A stretch of 20,000 bases of DNA from Glandiceps talaboti. Taxonomy: Eukaryota; Hemichordata; Enteropneusta; Spengelidae. The stretch lies in assembly GCF_964340395.1 (NCBI RefSeq), contig NC_135549.1:2090001-2110000 (forward strand). Direction: 5' to 3'. A model generated the notes under the pieces. The model made no database searches and was not told the origin of the DNA. It worked only from the letters and a program-made list of their open reading frames with translations. This document shows, in pieces, positions 17,590-20,000 of this stretch (position 1 is the first letter of the stretch; each line of letters starts with the position of its first letter). The translations under genes were made by a program, and so were the position numbers.

Positions 17590-18600
17590 AGAGGAGGCTA
17601 TTGTATTTGGTTCTGTCCATCTGTGTGTTCACCCTCATATCTCTATCATGCACCAACCGATTTCAACCAAACCTGGCACAAAGGTAACATGCTATGTTAG
17701 ACTTATGCCTGTCACTTTGTTTTGCAACTGAATCAAATATGCTGAATGGTGGCCATATTTGTTGTATGTGCATTCTCCCTCATATCTCTATCGTGCACCA
17801 ACTGATTTCAACCAAACCTGGCACAAAGGTTATATGAGACATATGCACATCACTTTGTTTTGCAACTGAATCAAAAATAGCCGAATGGCAGCCATATTTG
17901 TTATTAAATTTCACAAACTGTATCATAAATTTGGATGTGTCATACGTAGTTATTCCATTCAAGTGTCTACACCCATATTATCATTCAAGTGTCTACACCC
18001 ATGTTATCAAATATGAGCTTTCTTTTAGGACCTTGATCCTTTAACCTTGAAAGTCTTCTTGAAGGTAAAATATCCAAATTTGGGTTATCTTCATAGGTTT
18101 TTGAATCAAATGTTTCCAGTGTTAATCATGGCTTGGGTTTGACTATGTGAGGCATTTATAGGGCACTTACTTTTGTTGCCTTGACCCTGCATAGCAAAAT
18201 GGTGGCCATATTTGTGAAAAGAAAAGCACATTTTGCCTGTATAGTGTGATACATATGGACACCATTCAAGTGTCTACCCTCACATTATCAATGATGAGCC
18301 GTCTAATGAGACCATGACAGTGACAAACATTTTCAAGGTCAAATGACCGAAATGTTTTCTTTCTACATGAACTCAAGAAGTTGTACACATGAAAACTCCA
18401 TGTCCATACCCAAAGGTCAGCTTTCTTTTTATACCCTGACCTTTGACTTTGACCTCTATATCCAAGGTCAAATAGCAACTTGGTCAATAAATTATGAAGT
18501 TTTGTATCTAGAGACACCATTCACATTTGCACAATCACTTTGCCATAAAACACACCAGTTGGATGAGTGTGTGTTTGTGTGTGTGTGTGTGTGTGGTGGG
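17590..18600. repeat. Degenerate dispersed repeat region inside the RRM intron
   Basis: Two sets of units are visible. First, CTCATATCTCTATC(A/G)TGCACC, then ACTGATTTCAACCAAACCTG, GCACAAAGGT and CACTTTGTTTTGCAACTGAA recur at about 17630 and 17780, a 150-bp tandem pair. Second, CATTCAAGTGTCTACACCCA and TTATCAA(A/T)(T/G)ATGAGC occur at about 17955, 17980 and 18263, each followed by AAGGTCAAA-type words. A (GT)n lies at 18567-18595. The 'CCGATTTCAACCAAA...' words resemble the 'GACCGATTGCCATGATATTTGG' words of the repeats at 678 and 6532, so these may be distant relatives. No coding signal is present. Confidence 0.6.
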
Positions 18601-18734
18601 AACTATGTCTTCAATAGAGACTTGTCACATTTTTTTCCCATATGTTTGATACTGTGGCTGTCTTTTTAGGATTTTGATATGACAGTAAAGTGCTACTTTA
18701 AATTTCTTTGCTAGTATTATCAGTTTCTTATGTT

Positions 18735-18737
<3 letters not shown>

Positions 18738-18794
<57 letters not shown>
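18738..18794 (+). repeat. (TCTG)n microsatellite
   Basis: About fourteen perfect TCTG (CTGT) tetranucleotides, followed to about 18890 by imperfect CTGT-rich sequence. Frames reading Val-Cys-Leu-Ser polymers through it are repeat artefacts. Confidence 0.95.
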
Positions 18795-18795
<1 letters not shown>

Positions 18796-18894
18796 ACATG
18801 TGCTTGTTCATCTGCTCACCTGTTCATACTGCAGTGTGTCTCTTTGTCTCTGTCTGTCTTTGTTCGTCTGTGTTCCAGTCTGTTTACAGCTGTA

Positions 18895-19932
18895 TGTTCA
18901 TTGGATGTTTCATATTTCATCAAAATCATTGTTTTGTTTATTTCACCAGGTGTTATCAACATAGGGGAAAACATAGTAGGGTGTGTCATTTTAACTGTCA
19001 TACTCACATAGATGTAATTGTAATGTGTCATCAGTTAATCTTTACATATACACATGTAACATATGGCTGTGTACCATTTGGTGATTTTTGTCAATGACAG
19101 GATTCCTTGAAAGTAGTGTTCTGAGTATCTTGTATGAGATCAAAGGCCATTTCAAATTTCTACTAGTCATTAAAATATCAAGTCAAAATATGTGACAGTT
19201 TATAGATCTAAAACATTTATCAACAAAGTTTTTGAAAAAATCAGATTTCTTTAATTGAAATACTAGTATGTTATCAAATGTGTATAGCTAATATGTAAAT
19301 CATTGAAGCATCATCTGACCATCAAATGTAAAGAAATCGATCAAGAGATGAGTGTCACAAAATTCAATCATTACTAGATATCTGTCTGTTGAAATTTGCA
19401 TATATATAGAGGTCATCTATATGTGAATGACTTGACACTTCAAAAGCACTGATATCTGACTGTACTGAAGCCAGCCCATGTCTGAAATTCGCACTATAAA
19501 ACACAAATTCAGTGCACCAAATGAAAATCAATGATTTTTCAAATTTCATCACCGTTATTGTTGACATGTTAATTTGTATAGCGACATGCCCAAAATTTGA
19601 TACTACATTAATAGCAAATGTTATTAGTGTCACTGCACAGTAACTTGATATCTGTTGCAGTGGAGATAGGTTGATATGATAGATGTATCAATTGATTATT
19701 CAACTCCCCACATGTAATAGTAACAAGGATGACTCATTACATAGAAGTATTACATACCCCTGGCGATTCATCATCGTCAGAGAAAAATTCATTTCCAAAA
19801 TGTACTATGTTGAGAATCTTGATAAGATGGGGTTTTAAAAAAAATAGTTGCCATAGCAATCATTAATTTTGCTATTACCCCCTTGGGTAATACTAATATT
19901 ATTATTATGAGTATCACGTTTTCATTGTAAAG
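18895..19932. other. Remainder of the 2.6-kb RRM intron
   Basis: AT-rich intronic DNA without a recognised element. Its end carries a small perfect hairpin, TATTACCC-CCTT-GGGTAATA (19873-19892), followed by an ATTATTATTA run and the acceptor of the last exon about 40 bp on. A further coding exon hidden here cannot be excluded, since both neighbouring exons are phase 0 at this intron. Confidence 0.4.
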
Positions 19933-20000
19933 GTATCACCAAAGAGAGTATTGTCACTCAGAGATAGCCGTAGGATTAGATCGCCTTCAGAAGACAGAGA
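19933..20000 (+). CDS. RRM-domain protein, exon: RS-like tail, runs off the window
   Basis: The acceptor is TTTTCATTGTAAAG (ending 19932). The frame in phase 0, which is what the exon at 17250-17338 requires, gives VSPKRVLSLRDSRRIRSPSE then DR and continues past the window end without a stop. The RS, SPKR, RDSRR and RSPSEDR elements are the type of Arg/Ser-rich tail found on RRM splicing regulators, where SR and RSP sites are phosphorylated. This makes a nuclear pre-mRNA-processing role a reasonable inference, not a demonstration. The polypyrimidine tract is short and the other end is unseen, so this exon is less certain than the three before it. Confidence 0.65.

Noticed and set aside
18708-19097. 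Cys-rich 129-codon frame, including Cys/His spacing reminiscent of zinc fingers around 18955-19010
   Set aside because: The first half is (TCTG)n translation, and the Cys/His spacing does not fit a defined zinc-finger pattern.

Overview
The window looks like AT-rich, repeat-laden nuclear DNA from an invertebrate animal, most likely marine. The evidence is a broken gene with GT-AG introns, several decayed animal-type LINE 3' ends, a Penelope-like retroelement endonuclease fragment, many mini- and microsatellites, and a strong excess of the palindrome ACATGT/TACATGTA. I cannot place the phylum; a lophotrochozoan (mollusc, brachiopod) or a non-vertebrate deuterostome would fit. There is no bacterial-style gene organisation, and most long open frames are by-products of tandem repeats.

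The only host gene I can support well is on the + strand, in the right half. Exons at 10924-11052, 16400-16479, 17250-17338 and 19933-20000 join in compatible phases with GT/AG borders. They encode the last two thirds of an RNA-recognition motif (RRM), then a basic linker that becomes arginine/serine-rich and runs off the window. A candidate preceding exon at 10236-10297 supplies exactly the missing first strand and helix of the RRM, but its splice phase is off by one base, which is the most interesting gene-structure puzzle here. A second, weaker two-exon candidate lies at 5328-5533 and 5653-5814; it is not recognised.

Layout. 1-1500: (TG)n and a degenerate dispersed repeat. 1662-2342: about 32 copies of a 21-22 bp minisatellite carrying TCATGTGA E-boxes. 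2343-3490: unique DNA. 3495-3770: a second minisatellite. 4220-4545: a tRNA-derived SINE-like element. 4760-4950: short duplications. 5318-5814: candidate exons. 5855-6344: antisense LINE 3' end. 6339-6397: near-perfect palindrome. 6532-7640: second copy of the dispersed (TG)n family, followed by a ~113-bp tandem array. 7640-10230: essentially featureless. 10236-20000: the RRM gene.

Its 5.3-kb intron between the two RRM exons is a trap for repeats: a 25-unit 45-bp minisatellite (open in several frames), an antisense Penelope-like GIY-YIG endonuclease fragment, a fold-back array of 44-bp units, a sense LINE 3' end inserted in a palindromic element, an 85-bp tandem array and an intact ~158-bp palindrome of the same family. 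The next two introns hold another LINE 3' fragment and more degenerate repeats.

No complete, obviously novel multi-gene system is visible. The leads most worth following are the RRM gene with its anomalous junction, the palindromic TGACCTAAGGG element family, and the fold-back array.
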